From UBA6115 sp964346355 (lineage in GTDB: Bacteria; Bacillota; Clostridia; Christensenellales; Aristaeellaceae), in contig CAYFUH010000001.1 in assembly GCA_964346355.1 (NCBI GenBank), forward strand, positions 59,896-123,895: a stretch of 64,000 bases of DNA, in the 5' to 3' direction. Below are positions 16,485 through 24,879 of this stretch, piece after piece. Under the pieces are notes generated by a model. The model was not told where the DNA came from. It searched no databases and was given only the letters and a program-made list of their open reading frames with translations. Within the stretch, counting starts at the first letter, position 1, and every line of letters begins with the position of its first letter. A program made the translations under genes and the position numbers.

Positions 16485-17573
16485 ATGAAAAAATATGTCC
16501 TTTGGTTCGTTGTCGCACTGCTTTTGTGTATCACCACAGCTGTTTTCCCTGTTGCTGCAAACGAACAAGCACCTGAGATGACCAAGTTCTCTTACATGTT
16601 TTTTGGCACCTTTGATACAGCCATCACCATCATCGGGTTTGCGGAGAACAAATCTGTTTTTGATGATGTGACAGCAAAAGCCGAGCAGATGTTCCATGAA
16701 TACCACCGGCAGTTTAACCAGTATTATCCTTATGAAGGGCTCAACAACCTGTACTATCTGAACAACAATGCAGGCAAAGCGCCCGTCAAGGTGCCCAAGG
16801 AACTGTTTGACCTGCTCAATTGGTGCAAGACACATCAGCCCGATACAAAAGGCCAGGTTAATGTGGCACTGGGCGCTGTACTGGCCTTGTGGCATGACGA
16901 GCGGGACAACGCGGAATTACACCCAGATCAAGCGCGTTTACCAGATATGGCGCGTTTACAGGAAGCGGCGAAACACACCAATTTTGATGACGTGGTTTTG
17001 GATGCTGGCGAACAAACCGTGTTTTATGCGGATCCCTTGCTAAAACTGGACCTGGGCGCGGTTGCCAAGGGGTATGCTACGGAATTGGTAGCCCAGTATT
17101 TGCTCAACTCCCCCATGACCAGCTTTATCATCAACGCTGGCGGCAATGTACGCACTGGGCATCCGCCACTTGATGGGCGGGATGCCTGGGGTATTGGCAT
17201 TCAAGACCCGGATGCTGCCCTGGTGCTGCCCGGCGGAAACGACATCATGGATGTGCTGTATCTGGCTGATATGTCCTTTGTCACCAGTGGGGATTATCAA
17301 CGGTACTACATGGTGGACGGCGTCCGCTATCATCACTTAATCTCCCCTGAGACTTTAATGCCGACTGCTCATATGCGATCTGTTACCATCATTACACAGG
17401 ATTCGGGGATCGCAGATTTACTGTCTACCGCTGTGTTCTTGATGCCCCTGGAGGATGGCTACGCCTTTGTCGAATCCCTGCCTGGCGTAGAAGCCCTGTG
17501 GGTCTTAAACGACCGCAGCGTGAAAATGACGAAAGGCGCGGAACCTTTGGCACGCTCTACACGAGACCAATAA
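16485..17573 (+). CDS. apbE: Exported FAD:protein FMN transferase (ApbE family)
   Basis: 362 residues with a signal peptide (YVLWFVVALLLCITTAVF, likely cleavage after VAA). ApbE attaches FMN from FAD to Thr/Ser of target flavoproteins outside the cytoplasm, or acts in flavin-based electron transfer. Family blocks are LDLGAVAKGYATE, INAGGNVRTG and TSGDYQRYY. It starts four bases after era; co-location with era is not functionally obvious. No RnfG/NqrC-type target is present in the window. A Cys in the signal sequence does not form a good lipobox, so I do not call a lipoprotein. Confidence 0.9.
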   Translation: MKKYVLWFVVALLLCITTAVFPVAANEQAPEMTKFSYMFFGTFDTAITIIGFAENKSVFDDVTAKAEQMFHEYHRQFNQYYPYEGLNNLYYLNNNAGKAPVKVPKELFDLLNWCKTHQPDTKGQVNVALGAVLALWHDERDNAELHPDQARLPDMARLQEAAKHTNFDDVVLDAGEQTVFYADPLLKLDLGAVAKGYATELVAQYLLNSPMTSFIINAGGNVRTGHPPLDGRDAWGIGIQDPDAALVLPGGNDIMDVLYLADMSFVTSGDYQRYYMVDGVRYHHLISPETLMPTAHMRSVTIITQDSGIADLLSTAVFLMPLEDGYAFVESLPGVEALWVLNDRSVKMTKGAEPLARSTRDQ

Positions 17574-17588
17574 TTTGTGCTGTAAACA

Positions 17589-17626
17589 AAAAAGGCAGTG
17601 AGGCGATTTCGTCCCACTGCCTTTTT
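17589..17626. terminator. Bidirectional terminator between apbE and the convergent gene
   Basis: Twelve-base inverted repeat: AAAAAGGCAGTG at 17589-17600 pairs with CACTGCCTTTTT at 17615-17626. A/T tracts lie on both sides, so it can stop transcription from either direction. Confidence 0.9.
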
Positions 17627-17638
17627 AATGTTGTTCTG

Positions 17639-18565
17639 TTAGTTGAAATTCTCCATCAGCTCGCCGGCCAGGTGCACCTGCTCCACAATCAGACGCAGCG
17701 CTTCTTCATGGGAGATGGTTTTGGGCCATACGCCAAACTCCGGCGTGCGCCAGCCGGAAGCCAGCACATTGGCAATCGCTGTGTCCAGGCAGTCTGCCTC
17801 TTTTTCCAGAAGCAAGGATTCGCGCACCGCGCTTGCTGCTGCATACAGCGCGGAAAACAGCGGGAACCCCTGCTGCCCCGCAGGCGGAATGACGCTGTGC
17901 AGCTTGATGTAATCGGCATAATAGCTGGTGTGCTGCAGCAGCTCTGTGCCCGTCAAAAAACGCATCAGACTGCTTAGCATGTTTTTTTCATCGGAATACG
18001 TAAGAACAACAGACGGTCTGTCCTGCTGGAATAACAGCGTGTCCATGACCTCGTGAAGAGGCAGGATGACCGGGGCAGGCAAGGCGGCGTACATGGCAGC
18101 CTTGTTCAGCGGGTCCACCCATTCCTGTGTTTCCTGGTTAAGGGACAACACAACGTTTTTACGCAGTTTCTTGGCATGCGCGCAGGCTGTTACAGCCGTT
18201 TTGCTGATGATGGCGGTATCCCCCGCCAAGGGCCAGATAAAGTCAGCCGAAGGGATGCTTCCTTCTTTTAATCGGCTTAAATCCCCCACGGTATCAGCAT
18301 GATGAAAGGCGCTCATCCCCGCGAAACAGGACAGCGCATGCGCTGCTTTATCAGAAAACTCCTGATCGCCAGCCAGGACCACCGCGTCATGATCACCGGT
18401 TACATCACGTAATTCCTGTGGTGAAAACTCCCGGTTTAGCAGGTGCTCACGCATGATAAAACTGTGCGAGAAGGCGACAGCCAACTCACTCAGCATTTCC
18501 TGAGCCAGCCGTAAACCTTCCCGCAGGCCTGGTTTGTCAGCCAGAAAAAGAATTTTCGCGCGCAT
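17639..18565 (-). CDS. Degenerate isopropylmalate/isocitrate dehydrogenase-like protein, probably non-catalytic
   Basis: 308 residues. Read by eye against LeuB-type enzymes, the order of conserved segments is kept: a Rossmann-like start ILFLADKPGLRE where GDGIGPE should be, DAVVLAGDQ (58-67) for the ADAVLLGA strand, LSRLKEG (96-102), then KTAVTACAHAKKLRKNVV (122-139) for the helix before the catalytic Lys, TYSDEKNMLSSL (189-200) for the metal-ligand helix, and SALYAAASAVRESLLLEKEA (238-257) for the C-terminal helix. The catalytic Tyr and Lys, most metal-binding Asp and the NAD-binding GSAPDIAG loop are missing. It starts one base after the CapA stop codon. Its role is unknown; I infer a binding or structural function. 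Confidence 0.6.
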   Translation of the reverse strand: MRAKILFLADKPGLREGLRLAQEMLSELAVAFSHSFIMREHLLNREFSPQELRDVTGDHDAVVLAGDQEFSDKAAHALSCFAGMSAFHHADTVGDLSRLKEGSIPSADFIWPLAGDTAIISKTAVTACAHAKKLRKNVVLSLNQETQEWVDPLNKAAMYAALPAPVILPLHEVMDTLLFQQDRPSVVLTYSDEKNMLSSLMRFLTGTELLQHTSYYADYIKLHSVIPPAGQQGFPLFSALYAAASAVRESLLLEKEADCLDTAIANVLASGWRTPEFGVWPKTISHEEALRLIVEQVHLAGELMENFN

Positions 18566-18566
18566 A

Positions 18567-19724
18567 TCAGTCCCAGTCCACAGGGTAGTAATCTACAGCG
18601 TACTCAAGCCCTTTGCTGTTTTTGAGCAGCATGTTGACCACGTTATCAATCAGACGCTGGTCTGAAAAAGGGGTCGGCGCAAAATCATTATAGTCGGATT
18701 TGGAGGAAATGCGGCAGGGGATAATCCGGAAACCCGCCGTCTCCACCGTATCGCCCTTGACATTCAAGCGCACCTGGAATAAAAAGGTGCTCATATCACT
18801 TGGCTTGTTGTTGCCGGCAAAACTAAAATTGCCCAAGGAGTAGACGATATACCTGTCCTTGTATTTCTCAATGGGGTTGATGCGGTGGCTATGATGCCCC
18901 AGCACCAGGTCTGCCCCCGCGTCAATTGTCGCGCGGCCTAAATTGATCTGGTTTTTATTGGGTTTATAGTCCAGTTCCTGCCCCCAATGGAAGCTGACAA
19001 TCACCACGTCATACAGCGCTTTGGCATTTTGAACGTCCTGAGGCACCTTGACCAGCAATTCCTCCACCTTGTCGCGGTATTGCTGGTAGGTGAGCATGGC
19101 GATGCTAACATTGTTGACTGTATATACGCCCATTTGCTGAGAATCGCTCCACACAATGCCGGCCTGCTCAAGCGTTGCCTTGGTCTCATCAAGGCCTGCC
19201 TGGCCATGGTCAAACACGTGGTTGTTTTCCAGCGCGACGGCTTCGATGCTGCCTTGCTTTAAAATCTCCACATACTCCGGCGGTGCTGAAAACACAAACT
19301 GGTTATTGGTTTTGTAGACCGGCGCGGTGGTCAGTGTGCCCTCAAAATTGACAATGGACATGTCGTCTGACTCAAAAATTTCGCGCACATTTCGCATGAG
19401 GAAGTGGATATCCCCATCCTGCCGCTTTAGTTCACGCGTAAACAGGGAATCCCCGCGCTTGCGCACATCCCCGCCAATGGTCATGTCGCCGGCGGCAGTA
19501 ATCACAAGTTGAACAGTCCCATCCTTGAACACCCGCTCCGGCGGGACGCTGGGTGCGGCTACCTCACCGGGCTGTTGTGCTCCACCCCCCTCCTGGGGTG
19601 CAGGTGTTGTGGTCGGATTGGGATCCAGATCAACAAGGGATACCTCCTCATCTGCGAATACACCTGCTACCTGCGTAGTACAACAGATGCACAGGGCTAT
19701 GAGAATAACAATCCATTTTTTCAT
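18567..19724 (-). CDS. CapA-family exported metallophosphatase-like protein
   Basis: 385 residues. Signal peptide WIVILIALCICCTTQVAGVFA, then a Pro/Thr/Gly-rich spacer and a calcineurin-like CapA domain. Metal-site blocks are AAGDMTIGG, NFEGTL, NNHVFDHG, SFHWGQ, GHHSHRI and SLGNFSF. CapA/PgsA proteins are linked to polyglutamate capsule export, but many relatives have other, unknown roles, and no pgsB/C synthase is nearby. ATG 19724 follows GGAG; a longer frame to 19859 has no signal for a start and would hide the signal peptide. It sits 13 bp after the aminotransferase gene. Confidence 0.88.
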   Translation of the reverse strand: MKKWIVILIALCICCTTQVAGVFADEEVSLVDLDPNPTTTPAPQEGGGAQQPGEVAAPSVPPERVFKDGTVQLVITAAGDMTIGGDVRKRGDSLFTRELKRQDGDIHFLMRNVREIFESDDMSIVNFEGTLTTAPVYKTNNQFVFSAPPEYVEILKQGSIEAVALENNHVFDHGQAGLDETKATLEQAGIVWSDSQQMGVYTVNNVSIAMLTYQQYRDKVEELLVKVPQDVQNAKALYDVVIVSFHWGQELDYKPNKNQINLGRATIDAGADLVLGHHSHRINPIEKYKDRYIVYSLGNFSFAGNNKPSDMSTFLFQVRLNVKGDTVETAGFRIIPCRISSKSDYNDFAPTPFSDQRLIDNVVNMLLKNSKGLEYAVDYYPVDWD

Positions 19725-19737
19725 CACAAGAAATCTC

Positions 19738-20913
19738 CTATACGGTGGACAGAAACGCCTTGATGCGGTCAAAAGCTTCAAGCAACTTATCCGTCGCGGT
19801 CGCGTAACAGCATCGGATGTGCCCTTCTCCGCTTTCTCCGAAGGCATTGCCGGGTACACAAACCACCTGTCGCTCTTTTAACAGCCGTTCACAAAATGCC
19901 TCGCTTGACAGACCTGTCTTTTTGATGGAGGGGAAGGCGTAAAACGCACCTTTTGGCTCAAAGCAATCAAGGCCAAGGTTCTCAAAAGCGGTTAGCATCA
20001 GCCTGCGGCGCCGGTCGTAGCTTTCCCTCATTTTTTGGACATCGGCATAGCCGCTCTCCCGTCCCTGTTTGAGGGCATGATAGGCTGCAACCTGGCTTTG
20101 CCGGCTTGCGCACATGATGGTGTATTGATGAATCCGGCTGCATGCCTTCACAACTTCAACCGGTGCGCAAAGATAACCCAGACGGAAGCCTGTCATCGCG
20201 AACGCTTTGGAAAATCCGCTCACGATCATCGTCCGCTCCCGCATACCCGGGAAGGACGCAATGGATCGCTGAACAAACCCTTCATAGCATAATTCGGCAT
20301 AAATCTCATCACAGATTACAAACAGATCATGCTTGATGGCAAGGTCTGCGATTGCCTGCAGCTGGTCTTCCGGCATCACTGCGCCAGTTGGGTTGCTGGG
20401 GTAGCTGAGAATCAGCACACGGCTGCGCGGGGTGATTTTTGCCTGTAAATCCGCAGCCAACAGTTCAAACTGGTGTTCCACCCTGGTTGGAACCGCAACC
20501 GGTACCCCGCCTGAGAACAGGGCGCATGCCTGGTAGCTGATGTAGCATGGTTCGGGGATTAACACCTCATCCCCAGGCTGCACTAAGGAACGCAAGGCAA
20601 TATCAATCGCCTCACTGGCGCCGACTGTTACAAGCACCTCGTTTGCAGGGTCATACGATACATCAAAGCGGTCCGATAAATAGCGCGCGATCTCTTCCCG
20701 TAAGGGAAAAATACCCGCGTTGGCGGTGTACTGCGTTTCCCCATCAAGCAGGCTGTCGATGGCTGAATTGCGCACCGGAAAAGGCGTGATGAAGTCAGGC
20801 TCCCCTACGCCCAAAGAAATCGCGTCTTTCATCGTAGCGGCGATGTCAAAGAAACGACGGATTGCGCTGGGCGCAACCGCGTTGATGGCGGGGTTGATGA
20901 ATCGGCTGCTCAC
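19738..20913 (-). CDS. PLP-dependent class I/II aminotransferase
   Basis: 391 residues, AspC-like fold type I. The PLP Lys lies in SGFSKAFAMTGFRLG, the cofactor Asp in VICDEIYAEL, the phosphate-binding region near VTVGASEAID, and YPSNPTGAV is the substrate/cofactor loop. The C-terminal Arg is in GEGHIRCCYA. The amino donor is not predictable; related enzymes act on aspartate, aromatic amino acids or N-acetyl-diaminopimelate. ATGA overlap with the preceding Lrp-type regulator suggests the regulator responds to an amino acid handled by this enzyme. It is translated within the fhs-lrp-capA run. Confidence 0.9.
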   Translation of the reverse strand: MSSRFINPAINAVAPSAIRRFFDIAATMKDAISLGVGEPDFITPFPVRNSAIDSLLDGETQYTANAGIFPLREEIARYLSDRFDVSYDPANEVLVTVGASEAIDIALRSLVQPGDEVLIPEPCYISYQACALFSGGVPVAVPTRVEHQFELLAADLQAKITPRSRVLILSYPSNPTGAVMPEDQLQAIADLAIKHDLFVICDEIYAELCYEGFVQRSIASFPGMRERTMIVSGFSKAFAMTGFRLGYLCAPVEVVKACSRIHQYTIMCASRQSQVAAYHALKQGRESGYADVQKMRESYDRRRRLMLTAFENLGLDCFEPKGAFYAFPSIKKTGLSSEAFCERLLKERQVVCVPGNAFGESGEGHIRCCYATATDKLLEAFDRIKAFLSTV

Positions 20914-21401
20914 GGAGAGATCGTCAGCCTCCTGTCCTCATCGGGCATATCAAAGACAACCCCATCCTGCTTGTAACGCTTCAACACAAAACTGGTGCTG
21001 GTCCCTGTCACGGTCTCAAGCGGGCTTAAGCGGTCGGATACAAACTGGGCCAACTCCTTTAAGGAGGGCGCTGTAACCTGAATGAGCAGGTCATAGGTCC
21101 CGCTCATCAGGTACAGGCTTCGCACTTCCTCAAAACTGTTGATGCGTTTGGCGATGGCGTCAAAGCCAAAGTCACGCTGCGGCGTAACCTTGACTTCAAT
21201 CATCGCCTCAACCAGTTTGCGTTCCGTCTTATCCCAGTTGATCACAGGGCGGTAGCAAAGAATAACCCGGTCTTTTTCAAGCGTGTCAATGATCTCTGCC
21301 ACTTCCTTAAGGTCCATACCCAGCATGACCGCCATCCGTTCAAGCGGAATGCGCGTGTCCTCATTGAGCAGGTCCAGCACCTGTCTGTGTTTATCGTTCA
21401 T
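20910..21401 (-). CDS. Lrp/AsnC-family transcriptional regulator
   Basis: 163 residues. An N-terminal helix-turn-helix (about 8-50: LLNEDTRIPLERMAVMLG) is followed by the ligand-binding RAM domain (about 65-150: VEAMIEVKVTP, YLMSGTYDLLIQV). Such proteins form octamers and sense amino acids. It starts six bases after the fhs stop and its 3' end overlaps the aminotransferase start by 4 bp, so it is tied in translation to that enzyme. No clear Shine-Dalgarno sequence precedes its ATG. Confidence 0.9.
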   Translation of the reverse strand: MNDKHRQVLDLLNEDTRIPLERMAVMLGMDLKEVAEIIDTLEKDRVILCYRPVINWDKTERKLVEAMIEVKVTPQRDFGFDAIAKRINSFEEVRSLYLMSGTYDLLIQVTAPSLKELAQFVSDRLSPLETVTGTSTSFVLKRYKQDGVVFDMPDEDRRLTISP

Positions 21402-21407
21402 AGTTTC

Positions 21408-23075
21408 TTAGAAAATACCGCTGATGACGCCGTTTTCGTCTACATCGACATTCAGCGCGGCGGGCATCTTGGGCAGGCCAGGCATCGCGATGATGTCCCC
21501 TGCAAAGACGACGACAAAGCCGGCACCGCCGGAGAGCCGTGCGTCACGGATGGTTAATTCAAACCCGCTGGGCGCGCCAAGGGCTTTGGGGTTATCGCTG
21601 AAGGAATACTGCGTTTTGGCGATACAGACAGGGTAATGGCCAAAGCCATCCTCCGTTAACTGGGTCAAAAGCTTCTTCGCCTGTGCAGAGAAAGTCACGC
21701 TGCCCGCGTGGTAGATCTTCTTCGCGATCGCTTCGATTTTCTCAAACAAGGATAACTCATCCGGGTAGGTGAAGGTTAACTCATTCTTGGTTTCCTGCGC
21801 CAGCAGGTCAACGACATCCTGCGCCAATTCCTTCGCCCCTTCGCCGCCCTTGGCCCAGCCATCGCTGAAACTGCAAGGGACGCCTTCCTTTTGCATCGCG
21901 GCTTGAAGGATTTTAATTTCCGCCTCGCTGTCCGTAATGAAGTGGTTGATGGCGACCACAACCGGCAGATTCCAGACCGTGCGCACATTGCGGATATGCG
22001 CCAGGAGGTTTTCAAGCCCCGCCTCAAGCGCCGGGATGTTTTCCGTATTCAGATCGGCCTTTTGCACGCCGCCGTGGTGCTTGAGCGCGCGGATGGTGGC
22101 AACCAGCACCACGCAGTCCGGGCGCAGCCCGCTGGCGCGGCATTTGATGTCAATAAACTTCTCAGCGCCAAGGTCCGCGCCAAAGCCGGCTTCGGTCACA
22201 ACGTAATCCGCCAACTGCAAGGCCGTCTTCGTCGCGACAATGGAGTTGCAGCCATGGGCGATGTTGGCAAACGGCCCGCCATGGATGAGCGCAGGGGTAT
22301 GGTCAATGGTCTGCACCAGGTTGGGCATCATGGCATCCCGCAGCATGGCAGCCATGGCGCCCTGGGCGCCAATCTGCGCGCAGGTGACGTTCTCACCATC
22401 GCGGTTGCGGGCGACAACAATGTTACCCAGGCGCTTTTTAAGATCGCTCAAATCATTGGCCATGCAGAAGGAGGCCATCACTTCGCTGGCGGCTGTGATA
22501 TCAAAACCGTCTTCCCGCGGAGTCCCATTGCCAGTACCGCCAAGGCCGCCGACGATATACCGCAGCTGGCGGTCGTTCATGTCCATGCAGCGGCGCACGC
22601 GTACCTGGCGCACATCAATATTGAGCTGATTGCCTTGCTGGATATGGTTATCCACCATCGCGCACAGCAGGTTATTCGCGGAGGTAATGGCGTGAAAATC
22701 ACCCGTAAAATGAAGGTTGATGTTTTCCATCGGGAGCACCTGGGAACGGCCTCCGCCGGTCGCGCCGCCCTTCATGCCAAACACGGGACCCATGGACGGC
22801 TCCCTCAGGGCGAGCATGGGTTTTTTACCAATTGCAGTCAAACCATCCGCCAGGCTGATGGAGACTGTGGTTTTGCCTTCGCCAGCAGTGGTCGGCGTTA
22901 TCGCGCTGACTAAAATCAACTTGCCTTTTTGTGGAAGGTCCCGTAATTTGACGGGGTTCACTTTGGCGATGCTTGGACCAAAGGTCATCAAGGCATCTTC
23001 CGGAATTTCGTATTTCTTTGCGATTTCGGTGATTGGTTTTAGTTTGGCGGCCTGTGCGATTTGAATGTCGTTCAT
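21408..23075 (-). CDS. fhs: Formate-tetrahydrofolate ligase
   Basis: 555 residues, full length. Fhs makes 10-formyl-tetrahydrofolate from formate, THF and ATP, feeding one-carbon metabolism or an acetogenic carbonyl/methyl route. The P-loop is TPTTAGEGKTTVS; other family blocks are GGATGGGRSQV, FTGDFHAIT and HGGPFANIAHGCNS. ATG 23075 follows AGGAGG by four bases. The intergenic region upstream holds a perfect inverted repeat (23116-23137) between fhs and the GntR-type regulator, a possible operator. Confidence 0.97.
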   Translation of the reverse strand: MNDIQIAQAAKLKPITEIAKKYEIPEDALMTFGPSIAKVNPVKLRDLPQKGKLILVSAITPTTAGEGKTTVSISLADGLTAIGKKPMLALREPSMGPVFGMKGGATGGGRSQVLPMENINLHFTGDFHAITSANNLLCAMVDNHIQQGNQLNIDVRQVRVRRCMDMNDRQLRYIVGGLGGTGNGTPREDGFDITAASEVMASFCMANDLSDLKKRLGNIVVARNRDGENVTCAQIGAQGAMAAMLRDAMMPNLVQTIDHTPALIHGGPFANIAHGCNSIVATKTALQLADYVVTEAGFGADLGAEKFIDIKCRASGLRPDCVVLVATIRALKHHGGVQKADLNTENIPALEAGLENLLAHIRNVRTVWNLPVVVAINHFITDSEAEIKILQAAMQKEGVPCSFSDGWAKGGEGAKELAQDVVDLLAQETKNELTFTYPDELSLFEKIEAIAKKIYHAGSVTFSAQAKKLLTQLTEDGFGHYPVCIAKTQYSFSDNPKALGAPSGFELTIRDARLSGGAGFVVVFAGDIIAMPGLPKMPAALNVDVDENGVISGIF

Positions 23076-23115
23076 GGTTCCTCCTGTCAATCATTTAGCA
23101 TTTGATGATGTATTG

Positions 23116-23137
23116 AAACATGCTTGCCCGCATGTTT
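23116..23137. promoter_or_regulatory. Inverted repeat upstream of fhs, possible operator
   Basis: AAACATGC-TTGCCC-GCATGTTT: perfect 8-base arms with a 6-base spacer, about 40 bp upstream of the fhs start and 22 bp after the regulator stop. The T-rich side is on the plus strand, where no gene needs a terminator, so an operator is the better guess. Confidence 0.4.
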
Positions 23138-23158
23138 GTTTTTGTACCGGTCAAGGAA

Positions 23159-23854
23159 TTATACCGTGCCCGTCTTTTCTTTTCTACCCAATGGTGCCGT
23201 CGCAAGACAGGCCATCTTGCTCTCATTGAGATGTTTTTCCATCAATTTGGCGAAGGCTTCCTGTTCCCCATCCCGCAGCATCCGCACCAATTCGTGATGC
23301 TCCTGCTGGGCGTTGGACCGCCTGACAACACTTTCAATCGCCATTCTGGAGAAACGGTTGATATACTCTTCCTGGCTGTCAATCACGCGCAGAATGCGTT
23401 TCTTATCAGAAATCTGCTCAATCGTGCGGTGGTACTCACGGTTATACTTGGACAATTCCTCGGCGTTCTCTTCCTTTTGGCTGATATCCATCGCGTCCAA
23501 AATGTGCTGCAGCTCATCCAGATGGTCTTGCTGGAGGTTTTCAAAAATGGATGGAATAATCAGCATCATCAGCGCATTCCTGATGGTGAAGGTTTCCTCA
23601 ATATCCTCAATGGTAAACGCGCGGACGATGACACCCCTGCGCTCCACATACTCTACAAGGCCATCCAGCTCCAGCTTGCGGAAGGCTTCGCGCAGCGGCG
23701 TACGGGAAATGTGGAGCGTTTCTGCATAAACGGTCTCTATCAAGCGTGACCCAGCAGGAATCGTTCCCATGATGATGGCGTTTTTCAACGTCTCATAGGT
23801 GGTTTCCCGAATGGGTTTGTTCAGTTCAATTTTATCGAGTCCTAACTGATCCAA
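23159..23854 (-). CDS. GntR-family transcriptional regulator, FCD (FadR) subfamily
   Basis: About 231 residues. The N-terminal winged helix (about 10-75) contains TYETLKNAIIMGTIPAGSR and ISRTPLREAFRKLELDGLV, the standard GntR recognition region. The C-terminal all-helical FCD domain (about 90-225) has metal/ligand-site candidates in YNREYHRTIEQ and HHELVRMLRDG. The start is TTG 23854 after a GGGGGG run; a TTG at 23881 has no ribosome binding site. It lies upstream of fhs on the same strand, making fhs a candidate target, but the ligand is unknown. Confidence 0.88.
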   Translation of the reverse strand: MDQLGLDKIELNKPIRETTYETLKNAIIMGTIPAGSRLIETVYAETLHISRTPLREAFRKLELDGLVEYVERRGVIVRAFTIEDIEETFTIRNALMMLIIPSIFENLQQDHLDELQHILDAMDISQKEENAEELSKYNREYHRTIEQISDKKRILRVIDSQEEYINRFSRMAIESVVRRSNAQQEHHELVRMLRDGEQEAFAKLMEKHLNESKMACLATAPLGRKEKTGTV

Positions 23855-23976
23855 GAAAGTGTCCCCCCTCTTGATTTTCAAATCAAATAGTACCTTTTAG
23901 GCAGCAAACTGTCAAGAAAAGACAAACACTCGTTGACCTGTAAAAGGCACCTGGATATCATATTTTCAGGTTCAAT

Positions 23977-24879
23977 TTATTTTTGATAAAACATGACGCT
24001 TACTTTAAAAATATCTCCACAGCGTTCATAAATACCAATCAAGTCTTGGTCATGATATAAACAGACTTTGGTTTTTTCAGGGATCTCCTTTGCGCCTTCA
24101 ATGTCTTTTGCTGGAACAGGAACTCCGTTAACCGTTGGAAACAATAAATGACTGGAGAGAGTAAAACGAGGCAATTGTGCCAGCGCGTCTTCAACACGCA
24201 CAAATAGACTGAAGTCTTTTACGAAACCACCTGATGCCCATTTGTTTAAATCGTCCATTGTTCCGGCGTGATGCAGCATCAATCCGCTTGATTCCTCCCG
24301 CAGCAAAAACCGCATGTGCGCAGGGCAGCCAAGCAGTTCACCAAGATCATGACAGAAGGTTCTGATGTAGGTGCCTTTGCTGCAGTGAACACGAATTAAA
24401 AAGCCATGCCGCGGCAATTCATCAGTCACGTCAATCCGATGAAAATGAACGGGTCTCTCTTTTAACGCCGCTGTCTTTCCTTCACGGGCCAATTGATAGG
24501 CGGTCTTACCATCAATTTTCAGCGCCGAATACTGAGGCGGCAATTGCATATATTCCCCAACAAATGTTTGAGAAGCCTTAACAACCTCATCCTTGGCAGG
24601 GAAGTTATCACCAGTTCTGATCACCTTGCCCTGCGCGTCCTGTGTATCCGTTGCCGCGCCAAAGGCCACCTCAGTGAGATAAACTTTGGAATCATCCATT
24701 AAATAATCGTTGAGTTTGGTGGCTTTCCCAATCATGATTGGCAAAACCCCGGCTGCTTCCGGGTCCAGCGTACCCGCGTGCCCAGCCTTCTTGCCGGTCA
24801 ACCGTTTCACAAAAGCAACCGCCTGCGCGGAGGTCATCCCAGGCGGTTTATAAAAATTGATGACACCATCCCTTAACAT
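23977..24879 (-). CDS. truB: tRNA pseudouridine(55) synthase TruB
   Basis: 300 residues. TruB makes pseudouridine 55 in the T-loop of most tRNAs and acts as a tRNA-folding chaperone. The N-terminus GVINFYKPPGMTSAQ and GHAGTLDPEAAGVLP are diagnostic; the catalytic Asp is in TLDP. GTYIRTFCHDLGE is the second conserved block. It overlaps the nrnA stop by 7 bp and is the last gene of the nusA-infB operon. The 120-base stretch beyond it has only a weak stem. Confidence 0.97.
   Translation of the reverse strand: MLRDGVINFYKPPGMTSAQAVAFVKRLTGKKAGHAGTLDPEAAGVLPIMIGKATKLNDYLMDDSKVYLTEVAFGAATDTQDAQGKVIRTGDNFPAKDEVVKASQTFVGEYMQLPPQYSALKIDGKTAYQLAREGKTAALKERPVHFHRIDVTDELPRHGFLIRVHCSKGTYIRTFCHDLGELLGCPAHMRFLLREESSGLMLHHAGTMDDLNKWASGGFVKDFSLFVRVEDALAQLPRFTLSSHLLFPTVNGVPVPAKDIEGAKEIPEKTKVCLYHDQDLIGIYERCGDIFKVSVMFYQK

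Noticed and set aside
21891..22913. Long open frame antisense to fhs
   Set aside because: It mirrors a strongly conserved gene, has no ribosome binding site and no family resemblance.
23882..23976. Terminator after truB
   Set aside because: Only a five-base stem (ACCTG/CAGGT) with a poor T tract could be found.
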